Positions 29,725-39,971 are shown, counted from the stretch's first letter. The stretch: 40,955 nucleotides of DNA from Bacteroides sp. (GCA_021203515.1 JAJQAY010000142.1:1-40955); one strand, 5' to 3'. The notes: generated by a model from the sequence alone, not told the origin. Translations and numbers: made by a program.

Positions 29725-29979
29725 ATGAATATGAGCGATATTTCTCAAACCATAGCTACACTGGAAGATCTCCAGTTGCAAAAAGCGGAGGCGCTTGGAA
29801 AACTCCGTACCCAAAAGCAAGTCATGACAGATGCTGCCAAAAACTTATTTGCTCCGGTTGCTCCTGCTGCCGACAAAGGAACTGCTATTATGCGTGCATT
29901 CAATACCGGTATGGCTGTTTTTGACGGAGTGATGCTGGGAGTAAAGCTGATGAGGAAAGTCAGGAAGATGTTCCGGTAG
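29725..29979 (+). CDS. Small basic protein of the YtxH operon
   Basis: 84 residues (or 82 if the second ATG two codons in is used). The N-terminal half is helical (SDISQTIATLEDLQLQKAEA), and the C-terminal half has a possible membrane helix (AFNTGMAVFDGVMLGVKLM) and ends in a basic RKVRKMFR. I do not recognise a family with certainty. It is analogous in size and position to E. coli YqjK. It is six bases from the preceding gene, so co-translated. Confidence 0.65.
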   Translation: MNMSDISQTIATLEDLQLQKAEALGKLRTQKQVMTDAAKNLFAPVAPAADKGTAIMRAFNTGMAVFDGVMLGVKLMRKVRKMFR

Positions 29980-30058
29980 TTCACAGAAACCTCTCCATCG
30001 GAATCCCCGACATCGCCGAAATTATTCTTAACATCGGAGATTATCATTATGTACTATC

Positions 30059-30736
30059 TTAGTAAGTTCGCAGTACAACTTCAAATGATTCAGCATAATT
30101 CACCCCCCCACTGGCTCCCTCTGACTGCTGCTAATCCATAAATGTATTCAGCAGAACGCGGATGAGGATAAGGACGCATTACACCTCGATACATAGACAG
30201 TGCTTTTATCTTAGCATCAATTCCCTCTTTCCCACTTCTACATAGCAATTTGGATGAAATAAATTCATAGCATTGTTAATTGCCCACTCTGAACAAGAAG
30301 GAACTTCCATATACCAAAACTCCTTTATACGTTTAATCTCTGGTCTACGTTGAAAAAGGCGAATTGCTTCTTGACATGCCATAGACGTTTGCAAGTGATC
30401 ATTATTTGTATCAGCAGGATGATGAGTGATAATAATATCTGGCTCACTCTCTTTAATTGCAGTTTCTATAAACTGCACCAATTTCAAATGAGGCACAGTA
30501 TTCATCTCTATATTAGGGAATGTAGCCTCATACTTATTGTTAACACCGAGGTATTTCGCAGATTCATCCAAATCACTATTCAATTCTTCGTCACCAGGTC
30601 GGAAAGCACGAGCTTTCGCTTCAGTACACATAATAGCAACATCTACAGTGTTATTCTCTTTAACCCATTTCCATATGGACGCACCAGCTCCCAGCACCTC
30701 ATCATCAGGATGCGCTACTACTAAAAGACATTTCAT
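30059..30736 (-). pseudogene. PIG-L family N-acetyl-sugar deacetylase, two frameshifts
   Basis: The start is intact: MKCLLVVAHPDDEVLGAGAS, with the metal-binding AHPDDE and ITHHPADTNNDH motifs of LmbE/PIG-L enzymes, which remove the acetyl group from GlcNAc-containing substrates. The frame breaks after YVEVGKR near 30223-30225 (a G missing from GGG on the coding strand); the next stretch resumes as GIDAKIKALSMYRGVMRPYP. A second break is a G7 tract (C7 at 30103-30109 on the plus strand; six would be in frame), followed by the expected NYAESFEVVL and a TAA at 30059. The two shifts cancel in length (225 residues). Last gene of the right-hand polysaccharide locus. Confidence 0.8.
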
Positions 30737-30801
30737 ATAATCCTTTATTTTATATATTCTGTTTGCATATATTCACAAAATCTTAGTGCATTTCTCAGAC
30801 A

Positions 30802-31681
30802 TCACACTTTCATATGAGCATTAGCGATTCTAGCTATTGACTCTTCATAGCCCACAACACGATACTTACCATCAAAATGATTCGAAATATTCATATCGTA
30901 TGTAATACTACCAAAGGCTTTCTGTATGAAAAAGAAATCCTTTGAGAATAGACGCAAAAACGGATTGAAAATTTTCGTCTGCCACATCTGGTTATTTACT
31001 GCCTTGGCAATATCACGCACAATTTTGCTAGTCTCAATATATACCTCCTGCTGAGGGTAATATGTACCACCTTGATTATTCTCTATTATCAGATGTACTA
31101 GTTCACACAAATTGTCAACATACAGCATACTCTGCTGATTTTTTAAATTAGGAAAAAGATGCATCTTTTTGGCAAAAAAAGACCAATTTAGGAAAGTTGT
31201 CGCGAACATTTTCACTATAGATTAGTGGTGGGCGTATGATTGCCACTTGAAATATTATATCTTCCAATTTATGTAAACCGTCTTCAGCCATCATTTTACT
31301 TTTTCCATAAATTGTAGGTTGAGTGGGAATTGTTTCTTTTGTTATATTCTTCTCTTGACCGAGAGGACTCATATTTCCATAAACAGTCATCGAGCTCATT
31401 TGTATAAAAATTGAGACGCCTTCTTTTTTTGCCTTTGTAGCAACATCTATTGGCAATTGTCCATTAACAGCATAGTATTGTTCTTCCGTACCCTGCCGTG
31501 CATTAGCATGGGCTAGCCCGGACACATTATATACAGCATCAAAACCTTTGAATGAGATTCTATCCCACTCCCTATTCATTGATGACACTTCTGAAATCTC
31601 ATAATCAGAATATTTTTTCATATACTCTTTAAATTTGCCACCAATGTACCCACCGATACCAATCAATAATACTTTCTTCAT
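30802..31681 (-). pseudogene. NAD-dependent sugar-nucleotide epimerase/dehydratase, frameshifted
   Basis: The N-terminal Rossmann loop is VLLIGIGGYIGGKF, followed by SSMTVYG and the catalytic YGKSK of the extended short-chain dehydrogenase family. The frame breaks at a T7 run (A7 at 31174-31180 on the plus strand); with six the reading would pass from DNFPKLV into FFAKKMHLFPNLKNQQS and continue through YVDNLCELVHLIIENNQGG to a stop at 30802. The repaired protein is 292 residues. It starts one base after the ATP-grasp stop. It would supply a modified sugar nucleotide for the glycan. Confidence 0.82.
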
Positions 31682-31682
31682 T

Positions 31683-32821
31683 TTATTTGAAATTATCAAT
31701 ATTCTTAATAACTTCGTCCCATGGGCTTCTATCTTCTTTGTCGTAAATATATACACACTTGGCATCTTTAAAGTCTCTTAGCCATTCTGCAATACTTACC
31801 ATACCGCCGTCTACTCGTTTACCGTAATCAATCACCTCACTCATACTTGTAAAAGGCTCAAACTTTTTGCGGTCTGACGGATCTATATAGCCATTCTCCA
31901 TGCCTTTTACCCAAAGGTAATCTAGTGGCATTCCTGCAAACTTACCTGTAGGATTCCAAGCAGAAGCTCGAAAATTAGTTTCCATAAAGTAGAAAGTTCC
32001 ATCCTTGTCTATCAAAAACTCAACCTCAAATATTCCTTCAAAACCAATTTCTTCGAACATTGCTTGCAACTTGCGTTCCATTTCCTTATCAGTAAACATA
32101 CACACATCATGATAAGGACTGTAATAGCCTTGAATCAAATATTTCCAAGTCAACTGAGTTACAATTTGCATCTCCCTACCACGGTTAATGGTATAGCCTT
32201 CAAGTGCCATTTCATTTTGTTTATCTACAAAATGCTGAATCATAATTAACGGACTTGAAATTTTGAGAATTGCATTTTTCAATTCCTGTTCATTTTGGCA
32301 CACATATACATCATCTTTCCATCTACCGGAATTTGGTGATATATCCTTCGTGATGATAGGATACCATAATCCCTCTGGAAGATTATCTTTTTACTTATAA
32401 CGAAGCTATCTAAAACATTAAAACCATACTTCTTAGCAAGCTGTTGGATGTTGTATTTATTCATAAACTCATTAATACGTCCAGCTATTCCAGCGTTATA
32501 AGTAATAAATTTATTTTTCCATTCATCATAATGAAGATCAAAATAACCAACCGATTTGTCATCGGAAAACACAATATACGGCTTGTGGTCTGAATCAAAA
32601 TTGCCATATTCATTCAATAGGAGTTGAAAACCTTCTTCTACCGACTCCACCCGGTGCAACTTTGATATATACTTACTATAAGTTGCTACCTCGTAACGCC
32701 TCTTTATAGAAATGTATACAGGATTTATTCCATTCTCGCCAAAAGCGCGAATCATATTCAGCGGATTGTAATGTTCTAACGCAAAAACAATACACAAATG
32801 CCCGTTATATGAATTATTCAT
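31683..32821 (-). pseudogene. ATP-grasp carboxylate-amine ligase-like protein, frameshifted
   Basis: The first part (MNNSYNGHLCIVFALEHYNP...) is the pre-ATP-grasp domain. The C-terminal part carries the metal- and ATP-binding FEVEFLIDKDG-YFMETNFRASAW. A one-base loss from an A run on the coding strand (T5 at 32388-32392) breaks the frame after FVISKK; NLPEGLWYP follows in the new frame. Repaired length is about 379 residues. Such enzymes in capsule loci may join amino acids to sugar carboxylates; that is inference. The start overlaps the preceding gene's end by eight bases. Confidence 0.78.
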
Positions 32822-33782
32822 AATTAATTACTTTTGATAGATATTTTATTTCTTCTTTTCCATATCTTTGGTCGATAGTGATTGGAATCACATACTTGGA
32901 AATCCAATACTCAAAACTATCCTCGGGTTGTTCATCGCAGATATAACCCCACCAATGACCTTGAAAATGCTTTGCTTGAAACAAACGGTGAATCAACTGT
33001 TTATCTTCAACTACTAATGGATAAACCATTGGAATGGCATCTTCATCGTAGTATTTAAGAGGATTTATTTTATTTATATTACCAAGCAAATCATGTGCAA
33101 ATGCAAAATTATCTCTTCTGCATCGTTTTATATGCTCACAGTCTGTTCCGTCCAATATAATACGTGTCAGTTTCGACATTTTCATAACAGGCTCAGTGTC
33201 TATTCTATGCTCGTTTATCGAACGAGCTTTATAACCTTTTCCCTCACAACCATATTCAATGCGCATCAACAAAAAAGCAGCAGTATCGCTTGAAAAACAT
33301 TGCGGGTACTCCTCAGTAAATAAATGAGCATCTTTGCCAATCACATATGCACCATCAGGAGTACCTACAAACTTTCGGCAAGAATAGATATTCATTGCAC
33401 CATCAACAGGTACACTAAAGAAGCCTTGACAATTATCTATAATCGCATTTTTGCTTTTGTTTGCCAAATTTTCCATGCGGCTATGCGACATCACTCCATA
33501 ATAATTCACAAAGAGAACAGCTTCATCATCTGCTGAATTTAAGTCTATGGGATTAAAGTCCCAATCAGTATGATAGAACTTCACTTCCACTCCATGTTTG
33601 AGCAATGTCTCACGAACTGTATCACATTGATAATATGGAATCCATATAGCCTTGCACCCAGTTATTCGGAATGCATGCCAAATTACAGCTCTTCCTGTAT
33701 TCAGTCGTGCAATATCTACCTCTTGATTATAGAATTCATGCCCTTTAGGAAGTTGAAGCTCAATAAATGATCCTATTTCCAT
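32814..33782 (-). CDS. PLP-dependent aminotransferase-like protein (DegT-like)
   Basis: 322 residues of the fold-type I aspartate aminotransferase family, shorter than typical DegT/DnrJ (360-390). Possible PLP contacts include DNCQGFF (a glutamine follows the Asp) and a candidate Schiff-base lysine in SCRKFVGTPDGAYV. It would add an amino group to a keto-sugar or related precursor. It overlaps the ATP-grasp gene by eight bases and follows the sugar transferase by 14 bases. Frame intact. Confidence 0.6.
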   Translation of the reverse strand: MEIGSFIELQLPKGHEFYNQEVDIARLNTGRAVIWHAFRITGCKAIWIPYYQCDTVRETLLKHGVEVKFYHTDWDFNPIDLNSADDEAVLFVNYYGVMSHSRMENLANKSKNAIIDNCQGFFSVPVDGAMNIYSCRKFVGTPDGAYVIGKDAHLFTEEYPQCFSSDTAAFLLMRIEYGCEGKGYKARSINEHRIDTEPVMKMSKLTRIILDGTDCEHIKRCRRDNFAFAHDLLGNINKINPLKYYDEDAIPMVYPLVVEDKQLIHRLFQAKHFQGHWWGYICDEQPEDSFEYWISKYVIPITIDQRYGKEEIKYLSKVINYE

Positions 33783-33796
33783 TTAAATCTACAATC

Positions 33797-34438
33797 TCAG
33801 TTTAACTTATTTTTCCCCGATTTCGTATCCGTACAAATTTGGTCATCACTCATTTTAGGAGCTCGAACGCTATCTTCCGGACGTCGGAATCCAATAACAA
33901 TTTGGATTGTCTTGTAAAATACCACCCAATCTATCTTTAAGTTCCAATTGCGTACATAGTAAAGGTCGAGTTCAGCCATCTGTCGGCGATTCTCCGACTC
34001 TCCCTCATGTACAGCCTCCCAACCAGTAATACCGGGGCGCATTGACTGACGCTCTTGCTGCTCAGTCTCGGCCATCACCAGCATCTCTTTGGCCAAGATA
34101 GAACGAGGTCCAATAAATGACATCTCACCCTTCAGAATATTCCATATTTGGAAGAGTTCATCCGTGTTTGTCTTGCGCACAATTTTGCCCCACTTCTTTA
34201 GTCGCACCTCATTGGGCAGTAACTCACCATTCTCGTCGCGCTCGTTGGTCATCGAGCGAAGCTTGTATAGCGTAAACAGCTTGTTCTTGTAACCCACACG
34301 CTCTTGCTTAAAGATAGGTGACGACTCAGGTGACACCACCTTCACCAAGATAATTCCGCACAACAACAACAATGATGCCGAAATGAACAGAATCAATGCC
34401 AACATCAAGTCAAAAAATCTTTTTACAATTTTTTTCAT
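33797..34438 (-). CDS. Initiating sugar transferase (WcaJ/PglC-type phosphoglycosyl transferase)
   Basis: 213 residues. One hydrophobic re-entrant helix at about 8-33 then the cytosolic bacterial sugar transferase domain. Motifs FKQERVGYKNK, FTLYKLRSM, TDELFQIWN and GEMSFIGPRS carry the family's catalytic Asp-Glu (TDELPQ-type). It transfers a sugar phosphate to undecaprenyl phosphate, the first step of repeat-unit assembly. Frame intact; downstream of the PssE gene by 217 bases, with a weak hairpin there. Confidence 0.92.
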   Translation of the reverse strand: MKKIVKRFFDLMLALILFISASLLLLCGIILVKVVSPESSPIFKQERVGYKNKLFTLYKLRSMTNERDENGELLPNEVRLKKWGKIVRKTNTDELFQIWNILKGEMSFIGPRSILAKEMLVMAETEQQERQSMRPGITGWEAVHEGESENRRQMAELDLYYVRNWNLKIDWVVFYKTIQIVIGFRRPEDSVRAPKMSDDQICTDTKSGKNKLN

Positions 34439-34565
34439 TGTATTTTATTTTTCACTTATTCAATTGTAACTATCTATTTTTCCGCATAGCACTATAGCCA
34501 GCTCATTTATGAGGATTTACAGATATAGTAAATGATTGGATTTAATTTTCATTCATTGATAAAAC

Positions 34566-34597
34566 AAAGTAATAAACAAGCCTTATCTTCAGGCTTT
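34566..34597 (-). terminator. Weak terminator-like hairpin between PssE and the sugar transferase
   Basis: Minus-strand AAGCCT, seven-base loop, AGGCTT, followed by GTTTATTACTTTGTTTT. The stem is only six pairs, so it may attenuate rather than stop transcription. Confidence 0.3.
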
Positions 34598-34655
34598 AAT
34601 GGGGTGGAAAGAATAAATTAGACCACCTTCCTATAGCAAAAAACAGATCCATCAG

Positions 34656-35143
34656 TTACTTCTTGGGTTCTACACCCCATTTATTGAGTAACTTCTCCAC
34701 TTCGCTAGATATCTCGCATGTGAAATCATTTTCACGAGGAGTAAAACCATCTAGCCTTTCCCAGGCATCCACAATAGAATAGGTTCCATCCAGTATACAC
34801 CCTTCCTGAGAAAGCTTGCGAACAAGTTCTGTTTGGTGGTCGTTCAGCATCTCGTTATATTTCTTCAAACGAGCTACTGCTATACACTTCTTCCCTTTCT
34901 GTATGGCACTAAACAGAGCACCACTACCCGCATGGCTGATCACCACATCAGCTTTTGCTATATACTCCTTAAACTCATTCTCGGGCACATACTCCAAACA
35001 TTTGATGGTGTCAGAGGTATAGTGTGTATTACCCAACTGAACTACAAACTCGTAATCAGGATGCAATGTATCTATGAGTTCCTCCACCATCTGCAAACAG
35101 CGAGGAAACTGATTGCCTTGTGTTCCTAATGTTATAAACACCA
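34656..35143 (-). CDS. PssE/EpsF-type glycosyltransferase, C-terminal (GT28-like) subunit
   Basis: 162 residues from the start MVFITLGTQ, chosen because the GT28 C-terminal fold begins with V-F-V-T-x-G-T and earlier in-frame codons (from 35219) lie in the PssD gene. It has SHAGSGALFSAIQKGKKCIAVARLK, the UDP-sugar-binding region. Together with PssD it forms a split Alg13/Alg14-type glycosyltransferase: this subunit is the Alg13-like, nucleotide-binding half. It starts 11 bases after the PssD stop. Frame intact. Confidence 0.9.
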
Positions 35144-35154
35144 TAATTGTGTAC

Positions 35155-35670
35155 TTATGCCAATGCACCACAATATCTTGCTTCGGGATAGAGTTCAAGC
35201 ATCTCTGGCCACTGCACAAAGATTTGATCGGCCATCTTATGCACCAAAATTCCGGTCATCGAGCGTGCGCACACCTTGGCACGAGTCTCAATGAAAATGA
35301 TTTTGCTACCATGGAGTTTGCCAATAATGAATAGAGGTACGGCAATATTACTGCCGGTAGAGATAATCACCTTGGGACGATACTGTTTCCATATCTTTCG
35401 ACTGGCAAGAAGCATCTGAAAGTACACAGCCAGAAACGACCACCGGCTACCGTTCTCATCACCTTTCACTGCTTTGCGACGTGAAGATTCACCCTCCATA
35501 ATCTCTATATGACCAATCTCCTTCAATGCTGGCATTTCTTGGGTTGCTCGTACATTGTCTGTCACCAATACAGACTCATACTTACCGAACAACTCCTTCA
35601 TTGCCATCATCTGACTGAAATGTCCACCTTGGTTACAGGTGAACATTACGGTATTGGTTAGCTTTAGCAT
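35155..35670 (-). CDS. PssD/EpsD-type glycosyltransferase, membrane-associated subunit
   Basis: 171 residues, Alg14-like half of a split glycosyltransferase. It begins with FTCNQGGHFSQM and has IISTGSNIAVPLFIIGKL and IFIETRAKV, the conserved core, with a Trp-containing amphipathic segment for membrane association. It recruits PssE to the membrane to add the second sugar. It is four bases downstream of the GT4 gene. Frame intact. Confidence 0.92.
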   Translation of the reverse strand: MLKLTNTVMFTCNQGGHFSQMMAMKELFGKYESVLVTDNVRATQEMPALKEIGHIEIMEGESSRRKAVKGDENGSRWSFLAVYFQMLLASRKIWKQYRPKVIISTGSNIAVPLFIIGKLHGSKIIFIETRAKVCARSMTGILVHKMADQIFVQWPEMLELYPEARYCGALA

Positions 35671-35674
35671 TATT

Positions 35675-36637
35675 CTAAATATTAATTACTGAACGATACA
35701 AGTCATAAATCTTATTTGCAACCGAGTTCTCATCCAATTGTAGTTTGATTACTTTGTCTCTTCCCAACAAGCCATTCTTCTTATGCAAAATCGATTCTGC
35801 AACCAACTGGGCAAGTTCCTCTGCATTATGTTCTTTTGAAACAAAACTATCCTTTACCCCATCAAGCAAAACCTTTACATCGCCAACTGGAGTTGATACA
35901 CAAGGAAGGTTGCAACACATAGCCTCTTTTACAGTTTGAGGAGAATCTTCTGACTTCGATGTCATCAGCAGCAAATCACAGTTTGAATACAATTGTGCAA
36001 CTTGCTAACGAGTCATATCCTTCAGTTCACGTTCCTCTGCATCAATATGATATTTCTGCTTCAGAATTTCAAGCGTTTCACAGAAAAGAGAATAATTCTT
36101 TACCTGACGCTCATGATTACTTGGAAATACAATCTGCACCCTATCATGGACCTCCGTCTTTTCCAACGGTTTGAAAGTTTGCAAATCTACAGCACATGGT
36201 ACCATGTGGGTATTTGAACAATAAGGCTTTACCAAAGACTCCATACCATCGTTCAGGATAACGGCTACATCAGAATGCTTTGCTGCAATCCTCGACACAA
36301 AAACCGATAATTTTCCATTACCACCTTTTGGCTGTATATCGCTTCCGTGGAATGTGGTAATCGTTGGCAAGTGCTTTACTAAAGGATTAAGATGATACAT
36401 TCCTGCCAATCCATAGTGGATATGCACTAAATCGTAATTACCTTTATTGATTTTCTTTGTGACACCAAGTATTGATTTCATGTATTGCCACTTATCACCG
36501 AAACCATTGATATAATACACATCAAAGTTTACATTAAGATGCAATCGTTTAATGGCCTGCACTTGTTCATAAACAAAAATACCATGATAAGGATGCTCCT
36601 TGGTCGGATAGACGTTTGTAACTATCAAAACGTTCAT
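35675..36637 (-). pseudogene. GT4-family glycosyltransferase, nonsense codon
   Basis: Starts MNVLIVTNVYPTKEHPYHG with the GT4 N-terminal domain (HIHYGLAGMYH, TFHGSDIQ), and has the C-terminal TSKSEDSPQTVKEAMCCNLP (donor-binding E...E motif). A TAG at 36005-36007 interrupts the reading between LKDMTR and QVAQLYSNCDLLLM in the same frame. Because the frame is otherwise open to a stop four bases before the PssD start, the ancestral gene was about 320 residues. A CAG-to-TAG or GAG-to-TAG change would explain it. It transfers a sugar to the lipid-linked repeat unit. Confidence 0.85.
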
Positions 36638-36654
36638 AGAATAGATATGCTCTC

Positions 36655-38001
36655 CTAAAAAGCAACATTATAAAAGAATATCATTGCCATTATACTAGCA
36701 ATGTATACTTTATGGAACTTGAGTTCCTTTCTATTTAGATTCTGAATTCCATAAGCAGTCAGAATCATTATAAACGGAAATACGACAAAACGATATCTGA
36801 AATTGAAAGAGAAAGACATCATTAAAACAATCATATTGTTGAGCAATATGGTTGATAGCATAACGAAAACATGATCTTTTCTGTTAATTGCCTTGATAAA
36901 CCCTCCTATGAAAAGCGACCCCAAAAGGATGGATATGAAAGCTGTAAAGTTTGGCATTGTAATATAGGAAATTTTATTGGCAGTTGAAACAAATGAAGGA
37001 ATCGGCCCTACAAATGCGAACAAACTGTTTGCTATCATAAATGAGATTCCTCCCAGGCCAGAGTCGGTATAGTGCATTTCATACATATCATTAAACACAT
37101 TTTCCGATAAACCTCTCATTGCTATCAGATAGGCAGTAAGTTGTGTTCCAATATACATACAAACACCGAACAACAATACTAGTATAAATATGCTCCTTAA
37201 GTTAAGCTTTGCATATTTCGCAAACTTTACCGATACAATTGCAATAATCAGCATTGGCAAGAATGCCAATCGGAACAATACAGTCAATGCAGAAAAAAGA
37301 ATCAACATCAACAAATTGCTAATATTCTTTGTTGTATAGTATCGAATAGAATAATAGATAGCACCAACCACAAATAAGGTAAAGAAATTCTCCTTAAGAC
37401 CATTTGTAGAAGTCACAACCGAATAGGATAACGTACCTAAGATGGCAATCACCAGTTTGGAATATTCAGGACTGATATAGTAGTTGGCTATTTTATAAGT
37501 ATAATTACACAACATGGTGGCGGCTATACTATTAGCCAAAAGTGCCACATGTATGCCAAAATCATTTCCGAACATTCTATAGATAAAATACAAGATATAT
37601 GCAAATCCCGAATCATCCAAATCATGATCTTTTATACAAAGATTCATGAAATCTGATAGCGAATATCTGCTAGCCTTGAGCGCATCCATATGATAGTCCA
37701 AGGCATCCATAGGGATTGGTCCAAGAGGATCATTCCAATGTTCGATATAAAACAAACGGATGACTACACTCATTATAAAATGAGCAGAAAATATTGTGAA
37801 CAAAAGACTGCCTTTAGTTACTTTCTGACTAATTGATAAAACAAACAAGCTGGTCAGTACCATCATAATCTGCATAGACAAAACACCTGCATCAGGTGCA
37901 AGTTTCCGTCCAGACAGTATTAAACAAGCAACTAAAAGAAGAATATACGAAACACCCAAAAATCGAGAGTTCATAAACCTCATTGAGGATATTGCATTCA
38001 T
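36655..38001 (-). CDS. Polytopic membrane protein, Wzy-like polysaccharide polymerase
   Basis: 448 residues with about ten hydrophobic helices, a large loop at about 90-130 (DPLGPIPMDALDYHMDALKAS) and another at about 295-330. This is the topology of O-antigen/capsule polymerases (Wzy/EpsG-like), which vary too much in sequence for firm identity. It sits between the GNAT and GT4 genes in a locus with an initiating transferase. Frame intact, and its ATG lies three bases after the ancestral stop of the GNAT gene. Confidence 0.68.
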   Translation of the reverse strand: MNAISSMRFMNSRFLGVSYILLLVACLILSGRKLAPDAGVLSMQIMMVLTSLFVLSISQKVTKGSLLFTIFSAHFIMSVVIRLFYIEHWNDPLGPIPMDALDYHMDALKASRYSLSDFMNLCIKDHDLDDSGFAYILYFIYRMFGNDFGIHVALLANSIAATMLCNYTYKIANYYISPEYSKLVIAILGTLSYSVVTSTNGLKENFFTLFVVGAIYYSIRYYTTKNISNLLMLILFSALTVLFRLAFLPMLIIAIVSVKFAKYAKLNLRSIFILVLLFGVCMYIGTQLTAYLIAMRGLSENVFNDMYEMHYTDSGLGGISFMIANSLFAFVGPIPSFVSTANKISYITMPNFTAFISILLGSLFIGGFIKAINRKDHVFVMLSTILLNNMIVLMMSFSFNFRYRFVVFPFIMILTAYGIQNLNRKELKFHKVYIASIMAMIFFYNVAF

Positions 38002-38004
38002 AAA

Positions 38005-39057
38005 TTAAAAACTATCCAAATCTAACTTTTTTAAATTCCAGCTATTTGCTTCAAGAACATTGATTCCGTTTATTTCCCAATTGATTTCACCTGCTCTATC
38101 ACATTGTAGTGAGTAAACGAGAGATGGTGGAGTTTTTCTTATGCGATGTAAGAGCGGAATCGTATGGAAACCTAACTTTTTTTAGGAGCGTCGTTTCATT
38201 CGTATCACACTCTGGTTTCCAAACAAGTACCTCTGTCGGTTACAATATTTTCTAAAAAAACGATAGGATTCTTTAACGTAATTTTCATCTGAATATAAAA
38301 CAAGGCCAAGATTGAAATCCTTCAAGTCTGTACTTGACAACATTAAAAAGGATAATAGCACACCATTGGCATCAAACGCTTGTACAAATCGGTAAAACTT
38401 ATTAGTTCTTATCATGCGCCATTTCAGATTGTCTGGATCAACAGACGAGTGTATTAAATCTGACCTGTCTAAGGCACAAATAGATTGGATCTCCTCGTCC
38501 GACAACGAATCTGCTATTTTGTATTTAATGCCGTTCTTTACAATTTCAATATTACTTGTATTGTGAGAGTTTTCCTGAGGGACGAAAAGTCTTTCCCTCA
38601 GAATACGTCCCCATGAAAAATCGCACATGTGCCGAAGAGGCATAAGGTCAACAAAGCCAATCTTCTTATTTCCATAATATGGTGTCCAAGACGGACCTGT
38701 ATCAAGAATTAGCTTTATGCCTTCTTTTCGTAATGCATCTATGGAAAAACGATTCATTTTTGAAAAGAGCCCCTGTTTTCTGGTACTTGGTACAATGACA
38801 GTATCACAGATTTGTGCAACGACCTCACTTTTTCCTCCTATTATGAACTTGTTTAAAAAGATCCCTCGAAATCCAACGACTTCATTGCTTAGAGTAACTG
38901 CAATAACACTAAGGCACTTATTATAGTTTGGATTCTTGTGATAAGTCCAATCGAAGCGCATTTTTCTACCTTCAAAGTCTTCCTCCCACAAATAGCGCTC
39001 TATATCGGCACATTGCTCAAAATACTCCTCTGTATATAACTTTATTGTATACTCCAT
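38005..39057 (-). pseudogene. GNAT-family N-acetyltransferase with premature stop
   Basis: Begins MEYTIKLYTEEYFEQCADIE. The GNAT core has VVAQICDTVIVPSTRKQGLFSKM (acetyl-CoA loop R-K-Q-G) and a second domain follows. TAA at 38182-38184 ends the open frame after RMKRRS, but the same frame stays open for another 58 codons (KKLGFHTIPLLHRIRK... to LDLDSF) to a TAA at 38005-38007, three bases before the next ATG. The tail reads like real protein (Trp, Gly and Asn pattern), so the internal stop is probably a mutation (CAA to TAA would fit). It may acetylate an amino sugar in the glycan. Confidence 0.8.
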
Positions 39058-39059
39058 AA

Positions 39060-39971
39060 TTATCGATTAAAAAAATTTCGTTTGATTCTTCTAATCAATT
39101 CGATTACATTGTAATTCTTTACTCGATAGTCAATGGTCATAAACAACTCTTTATTGTGACTAACAATATTGAACTGATGACCGCCGAAATTATAACCAAA
39201 GAATGCTGTACTGTAAATGCGATCCTTGTAAACATGCTCGGAGTATTTTTCAGCAGTCAACTGGTCAATTTGCATCAGAGTGATATCTTCTCCATAACTT
39301 GATACACAAATCTGAGCAGGGCGATACAACTTATCATTGAAAGAGAATACAGAACCTCCATTTCAGCCATAATCATTACCTGTATAGATTGGAGACTTGG
39401 GGTGCTTTTTATATGTACCGTCAAGTGAATCTGACACAAATAGATATTGATTGAAAACTTCTTTTTCTTTAACAGATGTAAACAGATAGTACTTTGCCCC
39501 CTTTTTGATGATAGAGGAATCTACCCACTGACGTTTCTCGCCAATAATAACCTTAGATAACTTCCATTTACTCAGATTATCATTGCAAGCTTCATACAAG
39601 CGGATTGTTCCACTATATCCAGCTTCCGGCAACATATACACCTTACCATTATCCTCGAAAACATACGGGAAAGACAAGTGGAAAGACTCCTTTAGTACAT
39701 CTACCTCGTCTGACCATACCTGCATATCATCAGTAAAACGCATGCAAATATGACCAATGCCATACCATCTGTCTTGTCTCTCATAGAACAGATACAATCT
39801 CCCATTGTATGAAAACAGGAAAGGGTCAGCTAGAAAAATGATTGGCTCTATCTTGAACAAATCAGTATCAGACTCGAACTTTTTAATTAGAACACCTTGA
39901 CTTTCCCCAAATTCCTCTACTTTTAGCTTGTTTATGCTAATGCTGAAGTTATTAACGTATAGATTAAACAT
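39060..39971 (-). pseudogene. GH43/GINT1-like beta-propeller protein, nonsense codon
   Basis: Repeating propeller motifs ADPFLFSYNGRLYLFYE, SFPYVFEDNGKVYMLPE and SSIIKKGAKYYLFTS resemble glycosidase-like (GINT1-type) domains used in polysaccharide loci. TGA at 39363-39365 sits between YTGNDYG and NGGSVFSFNDK; the same frame then continues with LYRPAQICVSSYGED to a stop at 39060. CGA-to-TGA (Arg) would explain it. The gene would be 303 codons. It is two bases upstream of the GNAT gene and overlaps the end of the preceding glycosyltransferase. Its function is uncertain: sugar-phosphate transfer or a binding role. Confidence 0.75.

Noticed and set aside
34656..35219. Longer start for the PssE-like gene at 35219
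   Set aside because: The first 25 codons overlap PssD coding sequence; the family fold begins at MVFITLGTQ (35143).
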